A stretch of DNA of 40,292 bases from Candidatus Adiutrix intracellularis (GCA_001577715.1 LQAA01000087.1:1-40292); one strand, 5' to 3'. Shown: positions 18,958-28,152, numbered from the stretch's first letter. Numbers and translations are program-made. The notes: generated from the sequence alone by a model not told the origin.

Positions 18958-20493
18958 ATGGAAACCGATGCAACTAAACAAAGCAAATCCACAACTTCGC
19001 CTGCTCTACACGATCTAATCAAAGTATATTCTGAACTTCAGCAGGATTGCCTAGAAAGTCTCAATCTTGAAATTATTAAAAAATCCCCTGAAGATTTTTT
19101 TAACCTCATAAAGGAAATTAGGCAAGGAACAGCCGAAACCGAACATTTTTTAACTGTGACCCAGATGGAAAATGTAATGCTACAGCTTCAAGAGAACCAA
19201 AAAAGCCTAAATCTAAAGCTATTGTGCAATGAAATCCTAAAAATTAATGAGGCTAATTTGATAGATAAAAAAAAAATCGAATACCGCGAAAAAGGAATCA
19301 AGCTAAGGAAATACCGGCTCTTTCCCAGGACTATTGTGACAATGATAGGCAAGCTACCATTCACGCGAATGGGCTTAATCTCCTCGTCCTCAACTGACGC
19401 CGAAAAACTAAAAGAACTAACAAGTAAAAAAATAATTTTCCCTCTTGATGAAGCCCTTGGTTTAGATGTACTCCCGTTTAAAATAACCGTTCAAGTCATG
19501 CTGAAAATAGCGTATTGGGTACAAGAGTCAACCTCTTATGCGACGGCTAAAAAAGCCTTAACCCACAACACATCCATAAACGTAAACGAAGAAACCATAC
19601 GAGCCGTGACCAATACCGTGGGGAAGCTGGTATTCAGAAACGATGAAGCCACAGCCGAGAAAGTTTATAACTGCCTAAATTCTGGAAAATTATCATTTCC
19701 GAAGATCAAAAATAACCATACGCTGTACCTTAAAGTCGACGAAGCCCTGCTACACACTAGACAAAAAGACGAAGAGGGATTAACTTGGAAGGAAAATAAA
19801 CTCGGTATGGCTTTCTCTACTGAATTCTTTACCTACAATCACGATAATAATGGTAAGAGGTGCCCCCAAGTTGGTAAAAGGGAATACATAATGCTCCTCG
19901 GAGATACCAACGCTTTCAAAAAACACATGTTCGCTTTGGCTCTTCGCAATGGTTACGGAACCTATCGACACACCGTTCTGTTAAGCGATGGGGCTGCTTG
20001 GATCCGAAACATGAAGGAAGAATTGTTCCCGGATGCTCAACAAATCCTCGATTTCTTTCACTTACGAAAAAACGCCTTAATTTTTGCTAAGGCCATATTT
20101 AGCAACGATGAATCTAAGTACCGCCCTTGGACCGATAGACTATGTGAACTCGTAAAGACCAGCAGAATCGCAGAAGCCTTAAGCAAAATAAGAAACCTTA
20201 ATAAACGTCAGCTAGTTAAGAGTAAGTTCGACCTAACTAGATACTTAGAGAACAACAAAGACAACATCGATTATGCTTCGTATTTAAAAAAAGGTTGGAT
20301 TATCAGCAACGACACTATTGAAAGCGGGAACAGAATCGCCCTCCAACAACGTTTAAATCAACCTGGGATGCGTTGGAATATTGAAAGTGGTCAGTACATT
20401 CTAACCTTAATATCTAAAGCCAAAAGTGGACTTTGGAAACAAGATGTTGAAGAAGCTCTCTTTAAGTATTACAACCTTGAAAGAAGTATCTGA
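18958..20493 (+). CDS. ISKra4-family-like transposase
   Basis: From the ATG at 18958 the protein has 511 residues. The catalytic triad of a DDE transposase can be placed: Asp in YLKVDEALLHT, Asp in VLLSDGAAWIRNM and Glu in NDTIESGN. Around them lie QILDFFHLRKNA and QQRLNQPGMRWN...SGLW, the pattern of ISKra4 transposases (QILDFYH; QRLKxAGMRW...SGxW). The N-terminal 150 residues are helical and charged, probably DNA-binding. An ISLre2-type assignment is the alternative, as the families share the fold. An upstream in-frame TTG (18904) would add 18 residues but lacks a ribosome site. Codon use is more AT-rich than the neighbouring housekeeping genes, fitting recent acquisition. Confidence 0.85.
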   Translation: METDATKQSKSTTSPALHDLIKVYSELQQDCLESLNLEIIKKSPEDFFNLIKEIRQGTAETEHFLTVTQMENVMLQLQENQKSLNLKLLCNEILKINEANLIDKKKIEYREKGIKLRKYRLFPRTIVTMIGKLPFTRMGLISSSSTDAEKLKELTSKKIIFPLDEALGLDVLPFKITVQVMLKIAYWVQESTSYATAKKALTHNTSINVNEETIRAVTNTVGKLVFRNDEATAEKVYNCLNSGKLSFPKIKNNHTLYLKVDEALLHTRQKDEEGLTWKENKLGMAFSTEFFTYNHDNNGKRCPQVGKREYIMLLGDTNAFKKHMFALALRNGYGTYRHTVLLSDGAAWIRNMKEELFPDAQQILDFFHLRKNALIFAKAIFSNDESKYRPWTDRLCELVKTSRIAEALSKIRNLNKRQLVKSKFDLTRYLENNKDNIDYASYLKKGWIISNDTIESGNRIALQQRLNQPGMRWNIESGQYILTLISKAKSGLWKQDVEEALFKYYNLERSI

Positions 20494-20566
20494 ATTAAAA
20501 AATAAAAGGTGCTTCTTTTTGTGTATCTTTTATCCACTCCCGGTCGTCCTACGGCTAGATACTTTG

Positions 20567-20575
20567 TGCTATAAT
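20567..20575 (+). promoter_or_regulatory. Extended -10 promoter element upstream of rfbD
   Basis: TGCTATAAT is a perfect extended -10 (TGnTATAAT). No good -35 lies 17 bases upstream, as is common for this class. It would start transcription about 160 bases before rfbD, so the leader would be long. Confidence 0.4.
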
Positions 20576-20738
20576 ATTTAATTTTTTAACTTGCTTAATT
20601 TTTTATAAATCTAGATAAAATTTATCTATTAGTGTGAACGGGAAGCTCAAAAAAAATAATTCGCCTACTTCAAAGTTTCAGGCCGAAATAAGAACAAAAA
20701 ATCTAATAGGCTAATTTTTAGATATGAGGTAAAGCTTT

Positions 20739-21722
20739 ATGAACATTCTTCTCTTGGGCGCTCAGGGGCAGTTAGGCTGGGAACTTGGCGCCAGCCTTTC
20801 CACTCTGGGTTCAGTTATTCATTACGGACGAGGCGAAGCCGACTTTACCAACCTGGAAAAGCTAGAAGAACTAGTAAGATTAGCTAAACCTCGAGTCATT
20901 ATCAACGCCGCCGCCCATACTAAGGTTGATCAGGCTGAAACCGAACCTCTCGTGGCCCACCTAATCAACGCTAAGGCTCCGGCACTACTAGCCAAGCTAG
21001 CCCGAGAACTATCAGCCTGGCTAATCCATTATTCTACAGATTATGTATTCGACGGCCTCAAAAACGACCCCTATACCGAAGAAGACATCCCAACCCCCTT
21101 AAATGTTTACGGCCACAATAAACTTGACGGCGACAAGGCCATTCTGGTCTCCGGCTGCCGCCACCTCATCTTTCGTACCAGTTGGGTCTTTTCTTTTCAA
21201 AGCTGCAATTTCGCCAAAAATATTCTGGAATTGGCCAAAAAAGAAACCTCTTTCTCCGTGGTAGCCGATCAATACGGCAGTCCCACTGGAGTGGAACTTT
21301 TATCCAGCGCCACAGCTCTAGCCCTGCACCAAGCCCTGCACTCAGAAAAGGACCTCTCGGGACTTTACAACCTGGTGGCCGCGGGCGAAACCAACTGGCA
21401 TGGTTATGCCCTCTATCTGATACGGCGGGCCCTAGAAATAGGCTGGGTTCTAGCAGCCAGCCCGGAAAGAATATATCCCCAGGAAAGCAGTAAAATCCAA
21501 CCGCCACAAATAGCCCAGCGACCCGCTAATTCCCGCCTCAACACCGCCAAGTTTACCTCTGTCTTCGGCCTCACCCCACCCCCTTGGCAATATTACGTCG
21601 ACCGGGTATTGTGGTCCTGGAGCCGCTTCAGAAATATCGAAATGTCACCCCCAGCTCCACCAAACAAGATTATCGACCTTAAATTTATACCTCCCCTGAA
21701 CTACCAACCGATCCACCGGTAA
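20739..21722 (+). CDS. rfbD: RfbD, dTDP-4-dehydrorhamnose reductase
   Basis: A 327-residue extended short-chain dehydrogenase that makes dTDP-L-rhamnose, a sugar for surface polysaccharide. The nucleotide-binding motif is GAQGQLG (residues 7-13). STDYVFDG at 99-106 and the catalytic Y124-x3-K128 in YGHNKLDGD are family hallmarks. NAAAHTKVDQAE (56-67) matches the usual NAAAYTAVDKAE. The C terminus runs about 25 residues past the usual end with a proline-rich tail. GAGG about nine bases before the ATG is the ribosome site. RfbA, RfbB and RfbC are not nearby, so the pathway must be completed elsewhere or the gene has become detached from its cluster. Confidence 0.92.
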   Translation: MNILLLGAQGQLGWELGASLSTLGSVIHYGRGEADFTNLEKLEELVRLAKPRVIINAAAHTKVDQAETEPLVAHLINAKAPALLAKLARELSAWLIHYSTDYVFDGLKNDPYTEEDIPTPLNVYGHNKLDGDKAILVSGCRHLIFRTSWVFSFQSCNFAKNILELAKKETSFSVVADQYGSPTGVELLSSATALALHQALHSEKDLSGLYNLVAAGETNWHGYALYLIRRALEIGWVLAASPERIYPQESSKIQPPQIAQRPANSRLNTAKFTSVFGLTPPPWQYYVDRVLWSWSRFRNIEMSPPAPPNKIIDLKFIPPLNYQPIHR

Positions 21723-21779
21723 TTTGCCCTATCGAATCAAATATGATATAAAAAAATTAGATTCAACATAGGAACGGCG

Positions 21780-22559
21780 ATGAAATTCTGTGATTATTTA
21801 AAAACTTTCTGGACCGCTCTAGGCTTTTTGAGTTTAGCGCCCGTTGGGCGCCGCAAACCTCTATCGCCGGATGAATTAGGCCGCCTGCCTGCCTTTTTTC
21901 CAATGATAGGGCTAGTTTTTGGAACGGGTATGTTCATTATCTGGCAGGTAGGCACCACCCTAGCTCTGCAACCGGATCTCACGGCTCTGTTGGTAGTCGT
22001 CTTTCTAGTCGTGATTAACCGGAGTTTTCATCTCGACGGTCTAGCCGACACCGCTGACGCCCTCTTTTCCCATAAACCCCTAGCCCAGAAATTGCTTATT
22101 CTTAAAGATAGCCACCAGGGCACTTTCGGCGTGCTGGCTATTGTATTAGATATAATGATTAAAACTCAGCTAGCAGTCTGTCTTGGCATCGCCACGCCCT
22201 GGGCTCTAATTCTTTGGCCTGTCTGGGGTCGCCTGGGGGTCTCGGTGATATCGGTGCGTAGCAACTATGTAGGAACCGAAAATGGCCTAGGCCGCTGGTT
22301 AGTGGAAAAATCAAGCCCACGGGAACTTTATATAGCCACGCTCTTCGGTCTGATTTTCAACCTGTTTTTTGGAATCGCCGCTTTTCTAACTACTCTGGCC
22401 GCCGGGGTTTTCGGGCTGTTTCTAGTCTGGCTCTGGCGCCGAGCTCTAGGCGGAGTGACGGGTGATCTCTTAGGGGCTAGCGTAGAATTAACTGAAATAT
22501 TTTCTGCTTTTATCTTTTACTTATTAAAAATTTATTCATCGGGAGTTTCTACCATATGA
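21780..22559 (+). CDS. cobS: CobS, adenosylcobinamide-GDP ribazoletransferase
   Basis: A 259-residue polytopic inner-membrane protein that joins alpha-ribazole to adenosylcobinamide-GDP in the last steps of cobalamin synthesis or salvage. Typical features are FHLDGLADTADAL (residues 83-95), LKDSHQGTFGV (about 107-117) and GGVTGDLLGASVELTE near the C terminus, with five to six hydrophobic segments between. AGGAA precedes the ATG. The stop overlaps the icd start as ATGA, so cobS and icd are translationally coupled even though their functions are unrelated. Without cob precursors nearby, salvage of cobinamide is at least as likely as full synthesis. Confidence 0.95.
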   Translation: MKFCDYLKTFWTALGFLSLAPVGRRKPLSPDELGRLPAFFPMIGLVFGTGMFIIWQVGTTLALQPDLTALLVVVFLVVINRSFHLDGLADTADALFSHKPLAQKLLILKDSHQGTFGVLAIVLDIMIKTQLAVCLGIATPWALILWPVWGRLGVSVISVRSNYVGTENGLGRWLVEKSSPRELYIATLFGLIFNLFFGIAAFLTTLAAGVFGLFLVWLWRRALGGVTGDLLGASVELTEIFSAFIFYLLKIYSSGVSTI

Positions 22560-23758
22560 CCAACATTGTGACCCTAGGGGTGGACGGCACATTCATCACC
22601 CCCGAAAAACCCACCCTACCCGTTATCGTCGGCGACGGCATCGGACCGGACCTATGGAGGGCGACTCGCCCTGTTTTAGAGGCCGCCATAGACCGGAGTG
22701 GTCATGCGCCGGTAACCTGGTTGGAAGTTCCAGCCGGCCTTAAGGCCAAAGAAGAAAGGGGTAGTTTTCTACCGCCCGAAACCCTGGACGCCTTACGTGA
22801 ACACCGCATCAGCCTTAAAGGTCCCTTAAACACCCCAGTGGGTGAAGGCGTTCGCAGCCTTAACGTGGCCATCCGACGAGAACTAGATTTATACGCCTGC
22901 CTTCGTCCAGTCAAATGGATTCCCGGTAGCCCTAGCCCAGTCCGACATCCGGAAAAAATGGACATGATAATTTTTCGAGAAAATACTGAAGATGTTTACG
23001 CCGGGCTAGAATGGCCAGCCGCCAGTCCTGAAACCAATCAGCTTATAAATTTCGCCAGAGAAAAACTTGGTGCCACTATCCGCCCCCACAGCGCGGTGGG
23101 CCTCAAACCTATGAGCGAATTCAGCTCTAAGCGCCTCATCCGCCTGGCTCTGAAATGGGCCCTAGCTAAAAAAGCCCCAAACCTAACCTTAGTGCACAAA
23201 GGCAACATCATGAAATTCACCGAAGGTGCTTTCCGAACCTGGGGTTATGAGCTGGCCCGGGATGAATTCGGTAACCAGACTATACCCGAAAGCGAAGCCA
23301 CCGCCGCTTCATCCAAACTCATCATCAAAGACCGCATCGCCGACAACATGTTTATGCAGACTCTTCTGAGACCGGATGAGTATTCAGTTCTGGCCATGCC
23401 TAATCTGAACGGCGACTATCTCTCCGACGCCCTAGCTGCTCAGATCGGAGGGCTAGGACTAGCCCCCGGTGCCAATGTGGGCGACGGCCTAGCCATTTTC
23501 GAGGCCACTCACGGCACCGCCCCAAGGTATGCTGGTCAGGATAAAGCCAACCCTGGTTCCCTCATTCTTTCCGGTGCCCTAATGTTGGAATTTCTAGGCT
23601 GGGGCGAGGCCGCTGACCTAGTACGGGTCGCTGTCGCCGAAACCATCGGCACTAAAATCGTCACATATGATCTGGCCCGCCAGATGGAAAATATAACTCC
23701 AGTTTCCACTACGACCTTTGGACAAGCGGTCACAGAACGGATTAGAAAGAAAAATTAA
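22556..23758 (+). CDS. icd: Isocitrate dehydrogenase, probably NADP-dependent
   Basis: A 400-residue cytosolic enzyme converting isocitrate to 2-oxoglutarate, CO2 and NADPH. GDGIGPDLWRAT, the substrate loop GEGVRSLNVAIRRELDLYACL (S101 corresponds to the phosphorylatable Ser113 of E. coli), FRENTEDVYAG and EATHGTAPRYAGQDK are visible. The last segment has R324-Y325 where E. coli has K344-Y345, consistent with NADP rather than NAD use. It overlaps cobS by four bases and ends one base before acn. With acn it forms the oxidative branch from citrate to 2-oxoglutarate, probably for glutamate synthesis; the rest of the TCA cycle is not in the window. Confidence 0.95.
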   Translation: MTNIVTLGVDGTFITPEKPTLPVIVGDGIGPDLWRATRPVLEAAIDRSGHAPVTWLEVPAGLKAKEERGSFLPPETLDALREHRISLKGPLNTPVGEGVRSLNVAIRRELDLYACLRPVKWIPGSPSPVRHPEKMDMIIFRENTEDVYAGLEWPAASPETNQLINFAREKLGATIRPHSAVGLKPMSEFSSKRLIRLALKWALAKKAPNLTLVHKGNIMKFTEGAFRTWGYELARDEFGNQTIPESEATAASSKLIIKDRIADNMFMQTLLRPDEYSVLAMPNLNGDYLSDALAAQIGGLGLAPGANVGDGLAIFEATHGTAPRYAGQDKANPGSLILSGALMLEFLGWGEAADLVRVAVAETIGTKIVTYDLARQMENITPVSTTTFGQAVTERIRKKN

Positions 23759-23759
23759 A

Positions 23760-25688
23760 ATGAACCTAGTTCAAAAAATCATAACCGCCCACCTTAAAGC
23801 CGGCGAAATGACCCCGGGCCGGGAGATTGGCCTAGCCATTGATCAAACTTTGGTTCACGACGCTACCGGGCAAATGGCCCTGCTCCAGTTTGAGGCCCTG
23901 GGATTTTCCCGAATTAAAACTATCCGTTCTCTAATTTACACCGACCACAATATTTTGCAGGTTGGTTTTGAAAACGCCGACGACCACGCTTTCCTAGCTT
24001 CGGCTGCCCGTAAATTCGGGCTTTACTACTCCAAAACTGGCAACGGTATCTGCCACCAATTAAACCTAGAACGCTTCGCTATCCCCGGCCAGACCCTTTT
24101 AGGGGCCGATAGCCATACCACCACTGGCGGTGCAGTGGGAGAGCTGGCCATCGGGGCCGGCGGCCTAGATGTGGCCGTGGCTATGGGTGGACTCCCGTTT
24201 TTCCTACCCCTACCGGAAATTATGAAAATAGAGATCTCCGGCCGCCTGGCCCCGTGGGTCACAGCCAAAGATGTAGCTCTAAAAATTTTAAACCGCCTAT
24301 CCGTTTCCGGCGGACGAAGTCGAATTCTGGAATTCACAGGCGAAGGACTAAAAAACCTGTCGGTAACCGAAAGGGCCACTATTGCTAACATGAGCATTGA
24401 AACCGGGGCCATTACCGCTATTTTCCCTTCCGATGAAAATACCCGAGATTTTTTCCGACGCCAAGGTCGAGAGAGCGATTACCAACCTCTGGCGGCCGAC
24501 CTGGAGGCCGTTTATGATAAAGAAATAAGTCTGGACCTAACCGACTTAGAACCTCTGATCGCCGTACCCCATTCGCCGGATAATGTCAAAAAAGTTTCTG
24601 AACTAGCCGGACTTAAGGTAGATCAAATTGCCATCGGCTCCTGCACCAACTCCTCCTTTCAAGACTTGATGACCGTGGCTGCCATTTTGAAGGGCCGAAA
24701 AATCCCAACTCACCTAAGCCTGGTCATTGCCCCCGGCTCTCGCCAGGTTTTGTCAGAACTGGCTAAACGAGGTGCCCTGGCCGACCTTATCGCCGCCGGG
24801 GCTAGAATTATGGAAGTAGCCTGCGGTTTTTGCAACGGCGTCGGCCAAGCCCCTAAAACTAAAGGAGTGAGTCTCAGGACTTCCAACCGCAACTTTCCCG
24901 GCCGAAGCGGCACTAAAACCGCCGAACTTTTCCTGGCCAGCCCCCAAACGGCCGCAGTCAGCGCCCTCAACGGCTTCATCACCGACCCCCGGACTTTCGG
25001 CCCTCCCATCATCATCTCTTTACCAGCGCGCTTCGAACTGGACGACGCCCTCTTCGTGCCCCCAGTCCCAGCCGAAAAAACCGAAGCTATAATTATTGAA
25101 CGTGGCCCCAATATTAAACCCCTACCTTGCTTTGACCCCTTAAGCGATACTCTGGAAGGTGAAGTGATGCTAGTTTTGGGCGATAATATCACCACCGACG
25201 ATATTTTGCCGGCTGGGGCCCACATTCTGGCCTTACGCTCCAACATACCAGCTATTGCTAACTACATCTTCTCCAACCTCGACCCCACTTACCCCGCCCG
25301 CCAGAAGGTAACCGGGCCCGGGTTCGTCGTAAGCGGGCGGAATTACGGTCAGGGTTCTAGCCGAGAACACGCCGCTCTAGCCCCCCGCTATCTCGGCCTG
25401 AGAGCAGTTTTGGCTGAAAGTTTCGCCCGCATCTGCAAAGCTAATTTAGTCAACTTTGGTATTCTACCCCTGGAATTTACCGACCCTGCTGCCCGTTGGG
25501 ACATCCACCCCGGCCAGAGACTGGCCCTAACCGAATTGGATAAACTGGCCGCCGGCTCAACTCTAACCGTTAAAAATCTAACTACCGGGACCCCTTTCAA
25601 AGTAAAATTGGATTTATCCGAGCGGCAGGTTAGCATTGTTAAAGCCGGGGGGCTTCTAGCTCAAGCCGCCAAAAACCACCTGATCTAA
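23760..25688 (+). CDS. acn: Aconitate hydratase (short bacterial type)
   Basis: A 642-residue enzyme interconverting citrate and isocitrate. The [4Fe-4S] ligands are C295 in IGSCTNSSF and C355/C358 in ACGFCNGVG. LLGADSHTTTGGAVGELAIG (113-132) and TSNRNFPGR (375-383) are further signatures; the C-terminal swivel domain begins around 480 with GDNITTDDILPAGA and contains QGSSREHAAL. The length matches the aconitase group common in deltaproteobacteria and Firmicutes rather than the 850-900-residue AcnA/AcnB. An in-frame TTG at 23718 inside icd would add 14 residues, but the ATG one base after the icd stop begins at the conserved N terminus. It is cotranscribed with cobS and icd. Confidence 0.95.
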   Translation: MNLVQKIITAHLKAGEMTPGREIGLAIDQTLVHDATGQMALLQFEALGFSRIKTIRSLIYTDHNILQVGFENADDHAFLASAARKFGLYYSKTGNGICHQLNLERFAIPGQTLLGADSHTTTGGAVGELAIGAGGLDVAVAMGGLPFFLPLPEIMKIEISGRLAPWVTAKDVALKILNRLSVSGGRSRILEFTGEGLKNLSVTERATIANMSIETGAITAIFPSDENTRDFFRRQGRESDYQPLAADLEAVYDKEISLDLTDLEPLIAVPHSPDNVKKVSELAGLKVDQIAIGSCTNSSFQDLMTVAAILKGRKIPTHLSLVIAPGSRQVLSELAKRGALADLIAAGARIMEVACGFCNGVGQAPKTKGVSLRTSNRNFPGRSGTKTAELFLASPQTAAVSALNGFITDPRTFGPPIIISLPARFELDDALFVPPVPAEKTEAIIIERGPNIKPLPCFDPLSDTLEGEVMLVLGDNITTDDILPAGAHILALRSNIPAIANYIFSNLDPTYPARQKVTGPGFVVSGRNYGQGSSREHAALAPRYLGLRAVLAESFARICKANLVNFGILPLEFTDPAARWDIHPGQRLALTELDKLAAGSTLTVKNLTTGTPFKVKLDLSERQVSIVKAGGLLAQAAKNHLI

Positions 25689-25715
25689 GACACGAGCGAC
25701 AGAGAGGAAATTCAT

Positions 25716-26609
25716 ATGTCTACAGCTTTTATTTTTCCTGGTCAAGGCGGGCAATTTATCGGTCAGGGTTGCGCCTGGCTGGAAACAAATCCCGAACTAA
25801 AAGAAATACTGACTCTAGCCGACAAGGTCTCCGGCCGGCCCATCACCCGGCTGTGCCTGGAAGGGCCGCTGGATGAACTATCCCGTACGGCCAATCTACA
25901 GCCAGCTATTTTAGCCGTAAGTCTAATGGGTCTGCGGCTAATGAAGGCGCAGCAAAAACCAGATTTTACCTGCGGTCACTCTCTAGGCGAATTCGGTGCC
26001 CTCTGCGCGGCCGAGGTGCTGGACGAAAAAACTGCTCTAACCCTAGTCAGCCACCGGGCCGTACTAATGGATGAGGCGGCTCGAAAGAACCCCGGAGCCA
26101 TGCTGGCTGTTATCGGCCTTACGCCGGAAGTTTTAGAAGGTATCTGCGAACTAGCCCGTAACGAGGGTCCGGTGGGCCTAGCCAACTTCAATACCCCGGA
26201 TCAGATTGTTATTTCAGGAAGCATCCGAGCTATAAGTGCAGCAGGTAAATATGTCAAAATGAAGAACGGTCACGTCATACCTCTACCCCTTTCTGGGGCT
26301 TTCCACAGCGAACTAATGACCGAAGCGGCCGAAAAATTTGCCACAGAATTAGCCTCCCTGGACTTTCACCCCCCCGTCTGTCGAGTAGCGCCCAACGCTA
26401 CCGGTGAACCCACCGTCGATCCGATTGAGATTAAGGCCCGCCTGCTCAGCCAAATTACTTCGCCCGTCCTCTGGACCAAGACGATACAAAACCTAGCTCG
26501 AGCCGGGGTTACCGACTTTCTAGAAGTCTGGCCCAAACCCTATCTAACCAATATAGTAAAAAAATGTCTACCTCAAAAGGCCACTTTCAATGTAAAAGCC
26601 TGGGCATAA
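25716..26609 (+). CDS. fabD: FabD, malonyl-CoA:ACP transacylase
   Basis: A 297-residue cytosolic enzyme loading malonyl groups onto acyl carrier protein for fatty acid synthesis. FPGQGGQF at 7-14 forms part of the oxyanion hole, the nucleophile is S89 in GHSLGEFGAL, R114 lies in SHRAVLMDEA, and the catalytic His is H197 in LSGAFHSELM. The length is typical of the family. GAGAGG about ten bases before the ATG is a good ribosome site. It follows acn by 27 bases, so it probably belongs to the same transcript. Other fab genes are not adjacent, which is unusual for fabD and suggests rearrangement. Confidence 0.95.
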   Translation: MSTAFIFPGQGGQFIGQGCAWLETNPELKEILTLADKVSGRPITRLCLEGPLDELSRTANLQPAILAVSLMGLRLMKAQQKPDFTCGHSLGEFGALCAAEVLDEKTALTLVSHRAVLMDEAARKNPGAMLAVIGLTPEVLEGICELARNEGPVGLANFNTPDQIVISGSIRAISAAGKYVKMKNGHVIPLPLSGAFHSELMTEAAEKFATELASLDFHPPVCRVAPNATGEPTVDPIEIKARLLSQITSPVLWTKTIQNLARAGVTDFLEVWPKPYLTNIVKKCLPQKATFNVKAWA

Positions 26610-27049
26610 CATAAGTTAGAAACTTAACCTTATTCGCGTTTTAACTAAGTTAAAATAGAGTTTTTCCACTTCTCGGCCGCTGCTGCTCTAATTGGTTACC
26701 TAGCTTTGCTTCTAGCTAGAAATGCTGCTCCTCTCTTCAGCATCTTTTCGAAACTAACCGGGATCTGGTGGTAGTGACCCCTAGTTTATATACCTGCCGC
26801 TGGCCTGTTTCTGAATCAATTTCATAAAAAATAATGGGGCGAGTACTTAGGACAGCGGCGTTCAACAAATGGTAGCCGTTATCCAGACAGCTAAAAATCG
26901 GCTCTCATCTCCTAGTTCATTAATCTACACCTAACGACGGCCAATTTTCCTACCCTCGTTTTCAACTTAAATTCCAGTTTCGTAATGATTCTATAAGACT
27001 TCATTATCTAATTAGGGACCGGCCTTATGCTTTTCTTCCTATATTTTCT
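26610..27049. other. Decayed region after fabD
   Basis: Contains TAAGTT-AGA-AACTTA (26612-26626), a weak hairpin without a T run. The remainder has former-coding composition but I recognise no family. Confidence 0.35.
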
Positions 27050-27690
27050 GTCTCTTGAAGATACTGTTAAGCGTCGTCTAATGCTCCTCCCCAGCGACGC
27101 GGCGTCGAGTCTAACGGCGGCTTTCGATCTAGCTCTGGTCACCGTCATCAATGCTCTAGTGGGCGATTTTTCCCTCTAACTGATCATCAGGGCAGGCTAC
27201 CAACTGTCCGCCGCTGGGCTATCCCCTTAAACGATAAACAACCTTACCTTTCCATCGCTCTTTGCGCCCTAGAGATAGTCGTTCTGGACCTAGGCACCTC
27301 CATCTTTAGCGGCAGGACTGATATCTCACCTGTCTCATGCTCCATTTAGAAAGTCCAGGTCACATGATATTATCTGCCTTTAAAGTTTACCACTCTGATT
27401 ATTACCTACTGACCTCAACTATATTCCCAGAAGCCTTTTCACCCCTACCTTTCTCTAAGCTCCGGAGTAGCTAATTAGCTTCTGATGCTAACTAACCCAG
27501 AATAACATAACGAAATCATAGCTATCAATCTGGTCACAGTTCTGACCGTGGCCAACCCCGCACCCCCCCTGGGACCCCCGCCGCCTTTATTATTATGGGA
27601 GTGACCACGGCCAGCTACACCTTCATTTTAACCATCCTAACCTCAACCATAGTCGCCACTAATCCCTCCACTAGTCTTTTCTAAATTTAC
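27050..27690 (+). pseudogene. Decayed integral membrane protein, possibly SpmA/SpmB-like
   Basis: Plus-strand frames read hydrophobic stretches such as AAFDLALVTVINALVG, LIIRAGYQLSAAGLSP and ASYTFILTILTSTIVA, interrupted by stops and frame changes. The order and spacing loosely resemble nucleoside-recognition (spore maturation SpmA/SpmB) membrane proteins, which also occur in non-spore-forming deltaproteobacteria. This rests on pattern only; another multi-pass transporter is possible. Confidence 0.25.
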
Positions 27691-27809
27691 TTTAACAATA
27701 AACTGGCGTTAGCTAGCCTAAGTGAGCTACCTCCGCAATTTAAAGAATTATCTGAAATATGAATACAAGCCAACCGTCAACAGAGCGGGCGCTACTGAGG
27801 ATATATTTT

Positions 27810-27838
27810 TTGATTTCGTTTATTTTATACGGTATACT
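27810..27838 (+). promoter_or_regulatory. Strong sigma-70-type promoter before the AbrB remnant
   Basis: TTGATT (27810-27815) and TATACT (27833-27838) are separated by exactly 17 bases. A good ribosome site (AAGGAAAGG, 27852-27860) and an ATG (27868) follow. The regulatory region is intact although the gene it serves is broken. Confidence 0.65.
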
Positions 27839-27867
27839 AATTACATAATTAAAGGAAAGGTTTTCTA

Positions 27868-28152
27868 ATGGAGGTTGTAAAAATAGAAATAATATCTCTT
27901 AGAGAATTCACAATTCCTTTTGAAATTTGTGAAACATTGGGCCTAAATAATAGAGGTACAATTTAGTTTATTAAAGATAATAATAGCCGCATAATAATGA
28001 AGAATACCAAAATATCCGCTTTCAAGAAAGCTTAAGAAGTATTTAAAAGTGTTAAGGATGAACTTGTGACTAAGATTAAAGAGAATACAGTTTAACTAAT
28101 TGAAAAAATTCGTTAAAAATATAGGCCAAACAAATATACTCTTCATAATTAA
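27868..28152 (+). pseudogene. AbrB/SpoVT-type antitoxin interrupted by four stops
   Basis: From the ATG a single frame of 94 codons reads like an AbrB-fold antitoxin: MEVVKIE, then FTIPFEICETLGLNNRG (usual ITIPKEIREKLGLKEGD), RIIMKNTKISAFKKA and EVFKSVKDEL, and a basic tail. Stops occur at 27964 (TAG), 28033 (TAA), 28093 (TAA) and 28114 (TAA) with no frameshift. The second sits where relatives often have Gln (KAQEAF). Such proteins bind DNA through a swapped-hairpin N-terminal domain, neutralise a PIN-domain RNase toxin and repress their own operon. A toxin remnant overlaps the 3' end, so this was a complete type II toxin-antitoxin module. Confidence 0.7.

Larger units (their letters stand above)
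18880..20526 (+). mobile_element. ISKra4-like insertion sequence, apparently complete
   Basis: A transposase gene is bracketed by candidate terminal inverted repeats: TACACAAAAAAATAGTCAC at 18880-18898 and the inverse of TACACAAAAAGAAGCACC at 20508-20525. The two match over most of their length with a one-base gap. The resulting size of about 1.65 kb is within the ISKra4 range. I could not define a target duplication by eye. It is the only mobile element in the window with an unbroken transposase, so it is the most recent arrival. Confidence 0.6.

Noticed and set aside
24710-25246. 178-codon minus-strand open frame inside aconitase
   Set aside because: Shadow of a conserved gene with no recognisable domain or start signal.
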